DNA of 64,000 bases from Pedobacter cryoconitis. GTDB lineage: Bacteria > Bacteroidota > Bacteroidia > Sphingobacteriales > Sphingobacteriaceae. The notes beneath the pieces were generated by a model that was not told the DNA's origin, made no database searches, and saw nothing but the letters and a program-made list of their open reading frames with translations. Position 1 is the stretch's first letter, and the number at the start of each line of letters is the position of its first letter. Below are positions 7,827 through 16,722 of this stretch, one piece after another. The translations under genes were made by a program, and so were the position numbers. Location of the stretch: the NCBI RefSeq assembly GCF_014200595.1, contig NZ_JACHCG010000005.1, forward strand, positions 372,001-436,000, given 5' to 3'.

Positions 7827-9518
7827 TTAGTTTACACCCAATACATCAACTCCCTGTTCGAATATGATATCAACCGGGATTCCTTTTTTGCTTAACTTGT
7901 CTAAGTCTGCTTTTAGTTCAGGACTGATTACCGCATAGGTTTTCTGTACTTTCTCTACCGCAGCCTTATCTCCATTACCTTGCAGGGTAAGGATGACATT
8001 GCTCAGGTCATTCATTGCAGTCTGGAATTTCGTGAAATCTACTTTATAAGTTCCGTTTGCTGTTCTTACAAATGCGCCCTTCTCTTTGAAGAAGTTGAAA
8101 CACTGCATGTTTGCTTTACCGTGTGCACTTGAAGCCCCAAATCTTACTGAACGAAGTAAGCCAGCCATAAAAGTGGTATAGTAGGTTTTAATATCACCAG
8201 TTAACTCCCCTTTTTTCAACAGGCCGGTAACCATGTAAAGACCTAATATGTCTGCTTTGCCTTCTTCCAGCCATCCGGATTGTTCTTTAAGCGCTTCTTT
8301 TACAAAACCTTTACCAGTAACAGTGTTTTTGATACCCAGGCCATGTGCTACTTCATGGAACATTACATTGGCAAAGAATGCATCAAAATTAATGTATTGC
8401 TGTTGATCTTTATCGATCAGTTCAGCTGCAATCGGAACCAGGATCTTATCGAACTTAGCCTTCATTGCATTTTTCAATTGTGATCTGCGTGTGCCTTTTT
8501 TCTGCTGAATTACCTCATCATTCGGTAAATTAACCGCGATGGTTTTAGAGCCTGAGTTACAGTCACCAGCATAATAAACAACATCATAAGCGTTTAATTC
8601 TGAATCTGTACCTGGTTTCTCTTTTTTGTATTTTTCAGCAACTGGCAGTCCTTTTTGTAATTCAGGCAGCATACTTACATATTTTGCCAGGCGCTTGCTC
8701 CACACTTTATCTTTTACTAAAACATAAGCTTCGTAAGAGGTACGTGCATTGAACATTTTGTCTTCGTAATTCTCAATAGGGCCGATAATGATATCCAGAA
8801 TATTGGTCTTCATATCTAACCAGGCATAATCACTTACAGTAAAATTATCATTCATCAATGCATCTGCTCTAAGGTTCAGATATTTTTTAAATCCTGCATC
8901 CTCAGTCATTAATGCCGCTTGTTTTAATAAGCTCGAAGCTCTTTGAAGTTCTGAAGCATAGATAACATGGTAAGGAACGCTGATCAGTTTTCCTGTTGAA
9001 TCTTTTTGAATCACCGAATAGGCATTGAATTTATCTTTTAAGGTAGATTTTTCCAGTTCTGCTTTAGTCATCCCGGCAGGATAGAAGGAAGCGCCTTCTG
9101 GTTTAGCCCCGATGCCTGCAATAAATGGTTTATCACCATTTAACCTGTCCCATGGGCCATAATTTATTTTAATAAATTCTTTAGTTTTTTCATCTTTCAG
9201 TCCTGCCAGCAGGCTGTCACGCTGCGGATACGCTTGTTTCCAGAACAATTCATCCATAATCTGGGCAGCCTGGATAAGCAGAGGAAGTATTTTTCGCTCA
9301 TTTGCACTCAGTACATTCAGATTAGTCGTTAGTTTAACCGTTTCATAAATATCCAGTCTGTTGTGTACATATTCCTGTAAACTGTCTTTGACTGCACCTG
9401 GTTTCTCTGTTGTTGTCGTTGTAGCTGTTTTGGTTCCCGATGTGTTAGTACAGGATCCTATGCCTGCAATAATCGAGCATCCTGCTAAAAATAAGGCTGC
9501 TTTGGTAGTTTTGTTCAT
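7827..9518 (-). CDS. Dipeptidyl-peptidase III-like (M49) zinc peptidase, predicted lipoprotein
   Basis: The 563-residue protein starts with a lipoprotein signal (hydrophobic stretch ending GIGSCTN, lipobox Cys). The zinc motif is FHEVAHG (H388, E389, H392), and the second motif is WLEEGKAD (E418/E419) about 30 residues on, matching the M49 EExxAD element. Classical DPP III has a six-residue HEXXGH motif. This protein has a five-residue HEXXH, as I recall for a few bacterial M49 enzymes. Expected activity is removal of dipeptides from peptide N termini, here in the periplasm. It stands alone, convergent with the signalling operon and divergent from the amidase gene. Confidence 0.82.
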   Translation of the reverse strand: MNKTTKAALFLAGCSIIAGIGSCTNTSGTKTATTTTTEKPGAVKDSLQEYVHNRLDIYETVKLTTNLNVLSANERKILPLLIQAAQIMDELFWKQAYPQRDSLLAGLKDEKTKEFIKINYGPWDRLNGDKPFIAGIGAKPEGASFYPAGMTKAELEKSTLKDKFNAYSVIQKDSTGKLISVPYHVIYASELQRASSLLKQAALMTEDAGFKKYLNLRADALMNDNFTVSDYAWLDMKTNILDIIIGPIENYEDKMFNARTSYEAYVLVKDKVWSKRLAKYVSMLPELQKGLPVAEKYKKEKPGTDSELNAYDVVYYAGDCNSGSKTIAVNLPNDEVIQQKKGTRRSQLKNAMKAKFDKILVPIAAELIDKDQQQYINFDAFFANVMFHEVAHGLGIKNTVTGKGFVKEALKEQSGWLEEGKADILGLYMVTGLLKKGELTGDIKTYYTTFMAGLLRSVRFGASSAHGKANMQCFNFFKEKGAFVRTANGTYKVDFTKFQTAMNDLSNVILTLQGNGDKAAVEKVQKTYAVISPELKADLDKLSKKGIPVDIIFEQGVDVLGVN

Positions 9519-9631
9519 GGTAATTTTTTATAACGCAACTAAATTAGGAAAAATAATAAGCCGGGCATAAACATTAGTGTATTCTAACGCATTTATGTAA
9601 ATATTAGTAATTTCACCGTTTATAATTACCT

Positions 9632-10465
9632 ATGATGAGACAAATCCCTATAAGTAAAAACATTTTACTGTTAAGCATCCCTTTGCTTTTCCTTGCGGCC
9701 TGTTCAACGAACAAATATGCAGCAACGAATAAGATCTATAAGACCCAGGCTAAAGGGTTCGGTGATATCCTGACAGCGATGCCACCGGTGAATCAGAATA
9801 TTGAGACGCTTCCGGCTGATCAGCAGTCTTTTGTAGGCTCTGTGAATTTTGGTATCCGTAAACCTAATTTTATTATTATCCATCATACAGCGATGACCTC
9901 TACAGAGGGAACAATCAGAGCATTTACCAAGAAGGAAACGCAAACCAGTGCGCATTACATTGTTGGAAGAGACGGAAAAGTAGTACAAATGGTGAATGAT
10001 TACCTGCGTGCAAACCATGCTGGTGTGGCGAAATGGGGTAATGAATATGATTTGAATTCTTGTTCTTTAGGGATTGAACTGGATAACAATGGAAATGAAC
10101 CTTATTCTGAGGCGCAAATGAATAGCCTGATTGCGCTATTAACCTCGCTGAAGAAAAAATATAATATACCAGCTTCAAATATTATCGGACATTCAGATAT
10201 CGCGCCTAAACGTAAGATTGATCCTAATAAATTTCCATGGAAACAGCTTGCTGACAGAGGTTTTGGTTTATGGTATGATGATGTATTGCAAATTCCTCCT
10301 GTTGAATTTGATCCGGCTATCGCTCTGCGTATTATTGGTTATGATGTAAGTAACCTGCCGGCGGCCATCGTTGCTTTTAAACGTCATTTTGTACAGGTAG
10401 ACATCACACCGGTATTAACTGATGGTGATAAAATGATCTTATATAATCTTTATCAGAAGTATTAA
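9632..10465 (+). CDS. N-acetylmuramoyl-L-alanine amidase (amidase_2 family), lipoprotein
   Basis: The 277-residue protein has a lipoprotein signal ending LFLAACST. The amidase_2/PGRP fold spans about residues 70-200. Zinc-ligand and active-site motifs are IIIHHTAM, SAHYIVGRDG, NHAGVAKWG, SLGIELDNNG and IIGHSDIAPKRKIDP. The enzyme cleaves the bond between MurNAc and the peptide stem, probably in cell-wall recycling or remodelling at the outer membrane. The C-terminal 70 residues resemble the small peptidoglycan-binding tail of AmpD/AmiD-like proteins. It is transcribed divergently from the M49 peptidase and has its own terminator. A second ATG one codon in is equally possible as start. Confidence 0.87.
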   Translation: MMRQIPISKNILLLSIPLLFLAACSTNKYAATNKIYKTQAKGFGDILTAMPPVNQNIETLPADQQSFVGSVNFGIRKPNFIIIHHTAMTSTEGTIRAFTKKETQTSAHYIVGRDGKVVQMVNDYLRANHAGVAKWGNEYDLNSCSLGIELDNNGNEPYSEAQMNSLIALLTSLKKKYNIPASNIIGHSDIAPKRKIDPNKFPWKQLADRGFGLWYDDVLQIPPVEFDPAIALRIIGYDVSNLPAAIVAFKRHFVQVDITPVLTDGDKMILYNLYQKY

Positions 10466-10481
10466 CGGTCTTTTTAGACAC

Positions 10482-10519
10482 AAAAAACCCCTGGACCTGG
10501 TAAAGGACAGGGGTTTTTT
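10482..10519. terminator. Bidirectional rho-independent terminator
   Basis: The arms AAAAAACCCCTG and CAGGGGTTTTTT are perfectly complementary and flank a 14-base loop. The element separates the amidase gene (+) from the end of glnS (-). Confidence 0.9.
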
Positions 10520-10526
10520 AATGAAT

Positions 10527-12188
10527 TTATTTCTTTGCTTTCGCCCAGGCGTCTTTCAAACCAACAGTTTGATTGAAAACCAGGTGATCTGCTGTTGAAT
10601 CTTTATCGAGGCAATAATAGCCTTTACGGATAAACTGGTATCTTGATTCCAGATCAGCACCAGCCAGATAAGGCTCTATATAAGCTTCTTTGATAACTTT
10701 TACGCTGTCAGGGTGCAGGTAGTCTTTGAAATCGCCTTCTTCGCTATCAGGAGATTCTACCGAGAATAAACGGTCATAAACTCTGATTTCAGCAGTTTTA
10801 GCGTGTTTCGTACTTACCCAGTGAATAGTCCCTTTTACATGGATTTCGCTGGTATCCTCGCCGCTTTTAGACTCAGGGATATAAGTACAGTGGATTTCAG
10901 TAACGTTTCCGTCTGCATCTTTTTTGAAATCTTCACATTTCACAATATAAGCGTTTTTCAACCTTACCATTGTACCAGGAGCCAGTCTGAACCATTTTTT
11001 AGCAGGTTCTTCCATGAAATCTTCTCTTTCGATCCAAAGTTCATTGCTGAAAGGGATTTCTCTCAGGCCGCCTTTATCTTCAGCCTCAGGGTTGTTCTCC
11101 CCAATCAGAATTTCTTCTTTACCTTCAGGATAGTTTGTAATCACTAATTTAATAGGATCAAGAACTGCCATTACACGGTTCGCTGTTTTATTTAAATGCT
11201 CACGGACACAGAATTCCAACAGGCTCAGTTCAATCAGGTTTTCTCTTTTCGCGATTCCGATTCTTTCACAGAATTCACGGATACTTTCTGGTGTATAACC
11301 TCTTCTTCTAAGTCCGCTGATCGTAGGCATGCGTGGGTCATCCCATCCGGTTACTACACCATCATTCACTAATTGTAACAGTTTACGTTTACTCATTACT
11401 GTATAAGTAAGGTTTAAACGTGCAAACTCGTACTGGTGTGAAGGGAAGATGCCCAGTTTTGCAATAAACCAATCATATAACTCACGGTGAGAAACATATT
11501 CAAGTGTACAGATCGAATGCGTAATTTCCTCAATACTGTCACTCTGACCATGGGCAAAATCGTACATTGGATAGATACACCATTTGTTGCCTGTACGGTG
11601 ATGTTCTGCATGTTTGATACGGTAAATAATCGGATCACGCATCAGCATGTTAGGGCTTGACATATCAATTTTTGCACGCAGGATACAAGCTCCGTCTTCC
11701 AGTTCACCAGCTTTCATGCTGCTGAACAAGGCCAGGTTTTCTTCTACACTACGGCTGCGGTATGGACTGTCAGTACCTGATTCTGTTGGCGTACCTTTTA
11801 AGCCTGCAATTTCTTCAGCAGTACCATGATCTACATAAGCAAGACCATTTTCTATTAACTTAACGGCAAAATCATATAAAGTATCAAAATAATCTGAAGT
11901 ATATAATTCATGTTTCCATTCAAAACCTAACCATTTGATGTCTTCCTGCTGACTGTCTACGTACTCGGTTTTTTCGGTCACAGGATTTGTATCATCAAAT
12001 CTCAGGTTGGTATAACCACCATATTTCTGGGTTAATCCAAAATTCAGGCAGATAGCCTTAGCATGACCGATATGTAAATATCCATTAGGTTCAGGTGGAA
12101 AACGTGTAACTAAAGTTTTGTACTTTCCACTATTTAAATCGTTTTCAATGATCTCTTCAATAAAGTTCAATGATCTTTCCTCACTCAT
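10527..12188 (-). CDS. glnS: Glutaminyl-tRNA synthetase
   Basis: A full-length class I synthetase of 553 residues. The HIGH motif appears in [15 protein letters not shown] near residue 35 and the KMSKS counterpart in VMSKRKL near residue 265. The C-terminal anticodon-binding beta-barrels are complete. It charges tRNA-Gln directly. Glu-specific enzymes differ around the first motif, where GlnRS-type proteins read [10 protein letters not shown] as here. A TAACTTTG promoter box lies about 21 bases upstream of the start. The gene is divergent from the B12-binding protein gene. Confidence 0.96.
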   Translation of the reverse strand: MSEERSLNFIEEIIENDLNSGKYKTLVTRFPPEPNGYLHIGHAKAICLNFGLTQKYGGYTNLRFDDTNPVTEKTEYVDSQQEDIKWLGFEWKHELYTSDYFDTLYDFAVKLIENGLAYVDHGTAEEIAGLKGTPTESGTDSPYRSRSVEENLALFSSMKAGELEDGACILRAKIDMSSPNMLMRDPIIYRIKHAEHHRTGNKWCIYPMYDFAHGQSDSIEEITHSICTLEYVSHRELYDWFIAKLGIFPSHQYEFARLNLTYTVMSKRKLLQLVNDGVVTGWDDPRMPTISGLRRRGYTPESIREFCERIGIAKRENLIELSLLEFCVREHLNKTANRVMAVLDPIKLVITNYPEGKEEILIGENNPEAEDKGGLREIPFSNELWIEREDFMEEPAKKWFRLAPGTMVRLKNAYIVKCEDFKKDADGNVTEIHCTYIPESKSGEDTSEIHVKGTIHWVSTKHAKTAEIRVYDRLFSVESPDSEEGDFKDYLHPDSVKVIKEAYIEPYLAGADLESRYQFIRKGYYCLDKDSTADHLVFNQTVGLKDAWAKAKK

Positions 12189-12208
12189 AAAAACTGTAAA
12201 TTTATATT

Positions 12209-12216
12209 CAAAGTTA
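12209..12216 (-). promoter_or_regulatory. Bacteroidetes-type -7 box upstream of glnS
   Basis: On the minus strand the bases read TAACTTTG, an exact match to the TAnnTTTG -7 consensus of the Bacteroidetes primary sigma factor, 20 bases before the glnS ATG. I see no clear -33 TTTG. Confidence 0.6.
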
Positions 12217-12267
12217 ATATAAAAGAGCTAATTTACTTACATTTACGATGGATTATCGGTATAATTT

Positions 12268-12687
12268 ATGAGCAAAACATTAAATAGGCCAATTCGGATT
12301 TTAGTGGCCAAAGTTGGCCTTGATGGTCATGACCGCGGAGCGAAAGTGATCGCAACATCCTTACGTGATGCCGGTATGGAAGTGATTTATACCGGTTTAC
12401 GGCAAACCCCAGAAATGGTGGTCAACACTGCATTGCAGGAAGATGTGGACGCGATCGGAGTTTCTATTTTATCAGGTGCACACATGACAGTTTTTCCTAA
12501 AATTGTGGAGTTCATGAAACAAAAGAAGCTGACTAATGTATTATTAACTGGTGGTGGGATCATTCCCGAATCAGATATGGAAAAACTCAAAGAGATTGGA
12601 GTGGGAGAATTATTTGCACCGGGAACAACCATGGTGACTATCGTCGATTATATCCGTGACTGGGCTAACGAAAACAGAAACTTTTAA
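12268..12687 (+). CDS. Stand-alone cobalamin (B12)-binding domain protein, methylmalonyl-CoA mutase C-terminal type
   Basis: The 139 residues form one B12-binding Rossmann-like domain. The DxHxxG lower-ligand motif is present as [11 protein letters not shown], followed by SILSGAH and LLTGGGIIP, as in the C-terminal domain of methylmalonyl-CoA mutase. No mutase catalytic TIM-barrel gene is adjacent. It may supply the cobalamin subunit to a separately encoded acyl-CoA mutase. It ends 3 bases before an enoyl-CoA hydratase gene, so a role in acyl-CoA metabolism fits. Substrate cannot be told from this domain alone. Confidence 0.85.
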   Translation: MSKTLNRPIRILVAKVGLDGHDRGAKVIATSLRDAGMEVIYTGLRQTPEMVVNTALQEDVDAIGVSILSGAHMTVFPKIVEFMKQKKLTNVLLTGGGIIPESDMEKLKEIGVGELFAPGTTMVTIVDYIRDWANENRNF

Positions 12688-12690
12688 AAT

Positions 12691-13473
12691 ATGAGCTATC
12701 AGAATATACTATCAGAGGTTAAAGCGAATATACTTTACGTTACGATTAACCGTGAATCGAAATTGAATGCCCTGAATAAGGAAACACTGGCTGAACTGGC
12801 AGATGTAATTGCTTTTGCTTCCAGAACAGAAGAAGTGAGAGGTGTACTTTTGACTGGTGCTGGTGAGAAAGCATTTGTTGCTGGAGCTGACATTTCAGAA
12901 TTCTCAGCTTATAATACTGAGCAGGGAGAAGCTTTAGCCAGAAGTGGACAAGTCAATGTTTTTGATGCGATAGAAAATAGTAAAAAGCCTTTTGTGGCTG
13001 CAATTAATGGATTCGCTTTGGGCGGAGGATTAGAGCTGGCAATGGCTTGTCATATCCGTGTAGCTGCTGATACTGCAAAAATGGGCTTGCCTGAAGTTAC
13101 TTTAGGCTTGATTCCTGGTTATGGCGGAACACAAAGATTAACCAGATTGGTTGGAAAAGGAAGAGCTACAGAAATGATTACCACAGCAGATATGATTACT
13201 GCGGAAAGGGCAGAGAAAATAGGGTTGGTCAATCATGTAGTGCCTCTTGCAGAATTGATTGGCAAGGCCGAAGAAATCCTTAACAAAATTAAACAACGTG
13301 CACCTCTTGCTGTTGCAGCAGCAATAAATGCTGTGAATGCTGCTGTAAATGAGCGTGTAAACGGTTTTGAGGTTGAAATTGAGGAGTTTGGTAAATGTTT
13401 TGGTACACAAGACTTTAAAGAAGGTGTAGGGGCCTTTCTGGAAAAAAGGCGCGCAGATTTCAAAGGACGCTAA
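12691..13473 (+). CDS. Enoyl-CoA hydratase/isomerase family protein
   Basis: A typical 260-residue crotonase-fold protein. FVAGADISEF and NGFALGGGLELAMACHIRVA supply the oxyanion hole and CoA pocket, and LPEVTLGLIPGYGGTQ contains the catalytic glutamate region. It would hydrate trans-2-enoyl-CoA to 3-hydroxyacyl-CoA in fatty or branched-chain acid breakdown. It is probably co-transcribed with the B12-binding protein 3 bases upstream. Family members vary in substrate, so a precise name is not justified. Confidence 0.88.
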   Translation: MSYQNILSEVKANILYVTINRESKLNALNKETLAELADVIAFASRTEEVRGVLLTGAGEKAFVAGADISEFSAYNTEQGEALARSGQVNVFDAIENSKKPFVAAINGFALGGGLELAMACHIRVAADTAKMGLPEVTLGLIPGYGGTQRLTRLVGKGRATEMITTADMITAERAEKIGLVNHVVPLAELIGKAEEILNKIKQRAPLAVAAAINAVNAAVNERVNGFEVEIEEFGKCFGTQDFKEGVGAFLEKRRADFKGR

Positions 13474-13640
13474 CTAACTCGCTTTAAATGGTTTAAATTT
13501 TGCGGAAAAGCCGGTTGGAGCGTTTTCGGGGATAAGTATGCGATTAAGGGGAATATAAATATATAAGTGTAGAAAATATTTCCCATATAAAATATTTCTT
13601 TATATTTATCATCGAATAAGTTTAGAATTTGTTGCCAGAT

Positions 13641-15047
13641 ATGAAAAGGATACTAATAGTAGATGATGAAATTAATATAGGTTTATTACTGTCAAAATTC
13701 TTAACCAGAAATGGGTTTAGTGTGAATACTGCGACTAGTGGCGTTTCTGCACAAGACTATCTGAGTAAGGATCAGTATGACCTTGTTTTATGTGATTACA
13801 GGCTGGAGGACACCGACGGAAAGGAAATGCTCATTAAAATTAAAGAGAATTATCCACAGACGGGTGTGATTATTATTACTGGCTATTCGGATATCAAACT
13901 TGCTGTTGAACTGATTAAATTAGGGGCTTACGACTATATTACCAAGCCTTTATATCCGGATGAAATCTTAAATACTATAAATAAAGCTATTGATACACAA
14001 ATAGCATTAAATGATACTACTGCCGAAGGTGTTAGATCTGAGGTACAAAAAGCCAAGACTTCAAAGCCTGTTTATAACCAGGTAGAAAATTTTGTGGCCG
14101 GCCAGAGTCAGGCTTCAAAAGAGTTGTTAAAGCAAATTCAATTGGTAGCACCAACGTCATACAGTGTAATCCTGACTGGCGAAAGTGGCACTGGAAAAGA
14201 ATCTGTAGCGAAAGCTATTCACTTGAACAGTCCAAGAAGGGATAACCCTTTTGTGGCTATGGATTGTGGTTCTTTAACAAAGGAACTTGCAGGGAGTGAG
14301 TTTTTTGGACACGAAAAAGGATCTTTTACGGGTGCATTAAATACAAAAATCGGTCATTTCGAGATGGCAAATGGCGGAACGCTTTTTCTGGATGAAGTAG
14401 GAAACTTATCTTATGATTTACAGGCTGCTTTACTGAGAACGGTTCAGGAAAGAAAAATTAAGCGTATTGGTAGCACAAAAGAGATTGATCTTGATGTCCG
14501 TATTATTGTGGCAACGAATGAAAATCTGGCTACAGCGATCCAGAGAGGACGTTTCAGAGAGGATTTATACCACCGTTTTAATGAATTCGCAATTAACCTT
14601 CCGCCATTGAGCATGAGGGGAAAAGATATTATGATCTTTGCAAAGACTTTTCTTGATTTCGCAAATGAGGAGCTGGGCAGAAATGTACTGGGCTTTTCTA
14701 AGGATGTGGAAGAGTGTTTCCTGAGCTATAACTGGCCGGGAAATGTAAGGGAGCTAAAGAATGTGGTCCGAAGAGCAACATTACTGACAGAATCTGATGA
14801 AATCCAGCTTAAAGCACTTCCGCTGGAAATTTCTACTGACGCAAAAGTAACTGCCATTGAAAATACGATTCACAGGAACCATGAGAAGTCCAGGGACTTG
14901 AAGAATGCAGCTTCAGAGGCTGAATATGAAGCCATATTGAAAGTGCTTCGTGAGGTGAACTTTAACAAGACTAAGGCTGCAAAGATCCTGAATATAGACA
15001 GGAAGACCCTTTACAATAAAATGAAGGCTATTAACCTGGATACCTAA
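13641..15047 (+). CDS. Sigma-54-dependent response regulator (REC-AAA+-Fis), NtrC family
   Basis: Starting at the ATG at 13641 gives MKRILIVDDE, the usual receiver beginning; a TTG 12 bases upstream is less likely. The receiver spans 1-120 (D8/D9, acceptor D52, ITKPL). The AAA+ domain has Walker A GESGTGKE near residue 180, Walker B LFLDEVG and the sigma-54 contact loop as GSFTGA instead of GAFTGA. A Fis-type HTH ends the protein (NKTKAAKILNIDRKTLYNK). It should activate sigma-54 promoters on phosphorylation. No partner kinase is adjacent, so the cognate kinase is unknown. Confidence 0.9.
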   Translation: MKRILIVDDEINIGLLLSKFLTRNGFSVNTATSGVSAQDYLSKDQYDLVLCDYRLEDTDGKEMLIKIKENYPQTGVIIITGYSDIKLAVELIKLGAYDYITKPLYPDEILNTINKAIDTQIALNDTTAEGVRSEVQKAKTSKPVYNQVENFVAGQSQASKELLKQIQLVAPTSYSVILTGESGTGKESVAKAIHLNSPRRDNPFVAMDCGSLTKELAGSEFFGHEKGSFTGALNTKIGHFEMANGGTLFLDEVGNLSYDLQAALLRTVQERKIKRIGSTKEIDLDVRIIVATNENLATAIQRGRFREDLYHRFNEFAINLPPLSMRGKDIMIFAKTFLDFANEELGRNVLGFSKDVEECFLSYNWPGNVRELKNVVRRATLLTESDEIQLKALPLEISTDAKVTAIENTIHRNHEKSRDLKNAASEAEYEAILKVLREVNFNKTKAAKILNIDRKTLYNKMKAINLDT

Positions 15048-15262
15048 GTCCACTCCATTCTTCGTATTAACTTAGTAAAGGACGGTGTTGTACATTGTTT
15101 CCTCCGGTTTATCTTTTATCTCCGGTTTGAAAGATTTCTATTCTGTTAAATTCTCAGAAAGATTAAAACAATTCCCGTGGCTAAAGAGTTATAACAAATA
15201 ATACCACCTTATTATCAATTACATCGCTACAAAATCAATTATTAAACATAAAAATTAAAGTC

Positions 15263-15529
15263 ATGAACGATAACTCAAAAGTATTAATTGGATTATTAAC
15301 AGGTTTGGCTGCTGGTGCAGCATTAGGGTTGCTGTTTGCGCCTGAAAAAGGTAGTGAAACTCGTGACCGTTTGAATCAGTCATTGAAAGACCTTGGTGAT
15401 GCAATAAAAGAGAGAGCGGCAGATGAGATTGATCATTTGACGGGCTTAAAAGATAAAGTAGTAAGCTCTGTTAAGAGTAAACTGCATGAAGCTGAAGAAG
15501 AATTTGTTGATGATGCGGAACACGCTTAA
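15263..15529 (+). CDS. YtxH domain-containing protein
   Basis: A small 88-residue protein with an N-terminal Gly/Ala-rich membrane segment (LLTGLAAGAALGLLFAPEKGSETR), the signature of YtxH/DUF gas-vesicle-like proteins, followed by an amphipathic charged helix. The APxxG motif after the membrane segment is diagnostic of the family. Relatives are general-stress proteins in other bacteria, but the function is unknown. It begins a three-gene set with the holin-like protein and a third unknown. The 215 bases upstream contain no gene. Confidence 0.8.
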   Translation: MNDNSKVLIGLLTGLAAGAALGLLFAPEKGSETRDRLNQSLKDLGDAIKERAADEIDHLTGLKDKVVSSVKSKLHEAEEEFVDDAEHA

Positions 15530-15605
15530 ACAATATTCTTATTAATGAGTTATTATAAGTAGTTCTGCATATTTATGATCAGAACAAGCTAAAGTTTAAT
15601 TACCA

Positions 15606-15986
15606 ATGGAGGAGAAGAAAGAAAAGAATATTGAGGAGTTGTTCTCGGAGGCTAAGACCTACGTGGATACCCGGATAGAATACGCACGGCTGGTGTTAAT
15701 TAAAAGGTCTGCCAAAGTATTTGCTGACTTAATTACCAATGCTATTGTGGGTGTTTGCTTTGTGCTGGCCTTTATTTTAGGGACGGTTACGCTTGCGCTC
15801 TTCTTATCTACACTTTTTGCCAGTTATACCGCTGGTTTTGGTTGTGTTGCGCTGCTTTATCTGCTTTTAGCAATTATAGTGTATGTGACTAAAGAGAAAT
15901 TCATTGAGAAGGCTATTGTCAACTTCACGATCAGGAAATATTTTAAAAAACTACAGGAGGACGAAGAAGATGAGCAAAAAGTATGA
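15606..15986 (+). CDS. Holin-superfamily III-like membrane protein (phage holin family domain)
   Basis: A 126-residue protein with an N-terminal charged amphipathic helix (1-40), two transmembrane helices (about 45-70 and 75-98) and a charged C-terminal tail rich in Glu/Lys. This layout matches the family labelled phage holin or DUF1469 in Bacteroidetes genomes. Despite the name there is no phage gene nearby, and members travel with YtxH proteins as envelope-stress genes. It overlaps the next gene by 17 bases. Confidence 0.72.
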   Translation: MEEKKEKNIEELFSEAKTYVDTRIEYARLVLIKRSAKVFADLITNAIVGVCFVLAFILGTVTLALFLSTLFASYTAGFGCVALLYLLLAIIVYVTKEKFIEKAIVNFTIRKYFKKLQEDEEDEQKV

Positions 15987-16410
15987 AATTAATAACCTGC
16001 AAGATCTGAACGTCAGAATGATTAGTCTTAAGGTTGATTATAAGATGCAGGAGGAAATGATTAAGGATGATGTTAAGGTTTATCTTAAACAGTTTACTTT
16101 GGGTAGCCTGATTAAGAAATATGCTACGCCATCTGCGTTTTTAAAGGTTGACGATAAGCTGAATATCAGCAGCAGACTGATGTCTATGGCATTGCCTATT
16201 TTAATGAATGGGACGCTGTTTAAGGGGTCAGGTTTTATTACAAGGGCATTGGTAGGATTAGCGACGAGTAAGGTTGGTAAAACGCTGGATGCGGAACATA
16301 TTTCTGCGATATTTAATACGGTGAAGGGCTTGTTCACAGGGAAAAAGAAAAAGGAAAAAAGACCGGGGTTTGTGGATTATGGGATTCCGCCTGACAGTGA
16401 GTCCTTTTAA
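15970..16410 (+). CDS. Conserved hypothetical protein of the YtxH/holin-like gene set
   Basis: A 146-residue basic protein beginning MSKKYEINNLQDL. I chose the ATG at 15970 because an AGGAGG lies nine bases before it and the longer frame would overlap the previous gene by more than 80 bases. It has one weakly hydrophobic segment in the middle (SRLMSMALPILMNGTLF) and a Gly-containing stretch (FITRALVGLATSKVGKTL), then a Lys-rich tail. I do not recognise a domain. Its overlap with the holin-like gene implies a shared role at the membrane. Confidence 0.7.
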   Translation: MSKKYEINNLQDLNVRMISLKVDYKMQEEMIKDDVKVYLKQFTLGSLIKKYATPSAFLKVDDKLNISSRLMSMALPILMNGTLFKGSGFITRALVGLATSKVGKTLDAEHISAIFNTVKGLFTGKKKKEKRPGFVDYGIPPDSESF

Positions 16411-16430
16411 ATAAAGTTATCGTACGGCTA

Positions 16431-16515
16431 AAAAAAATAAGGCTGTATGGTTTGCGAACTACGCCCATCTGAAGGGATGGTCAATGTTCGTAAACCATAC
16501 AGCCTTATTTTTTTT
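16431..16515. terminator. Very long hairpin / bidirectional terminator-like inverted repeat
   Basis: Two 29-base arms (16431-16459 and about 16487-16515) pair along their whole length with a single mismatch that would be a G-U pair in RNA. The arm core is AAGGCTGTATGGTTT. The 26-base loop holds a second small stem (CCATC/GATGG). The arms end in A and T runs, so both strands could terminate. It is about twice the length of the other terminators in this window and lies after the YtxH-holin set. Confidence 0.75.
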
Positions 16516-16578
16516 AGAGGCCTGATTTTTATGTAATGCGGTTTTGACAGGTTGGGGGGGAAAGCAGGATGGCAATGC

Positions 16579-16668
16579 ATGGAGGAGAAATAGAAGAAGA
16601 AATAAAATGGCGAAGCGTTGAGGGAAAGAAGGGAAGAGAATATTTTGGCGAAGTATGGAGGAGAAATA
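16579..16668. repeat. Direct repeats inside a purine-rich tract
   Basis: ATGGAGGAGAAATA occurs at 16579-16592 and again at 16655-16668, and TGGCGAAG occurs twice between them. The whole stretch from about 16553 to 16680 is almost all A and G on the + strand, starting with a run of seven G. Short open frames here on both strands are low complexity and I do not call them genes. Confidence 0.55.
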
Positions 16669-16722
16669 AGAGATGGGGGAATAGTTTTATTTTGGTATTA
16701 TTGTGTATAGACATATACTCTT

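Noticed and set aside
15606..15986. Prophage remnant suggested by the holin-family label
   Set aside because: No phage structural, integrase or lysis gene is nearby; the family is common in Bacteroidetes chromosomes beside YtxH proteins.
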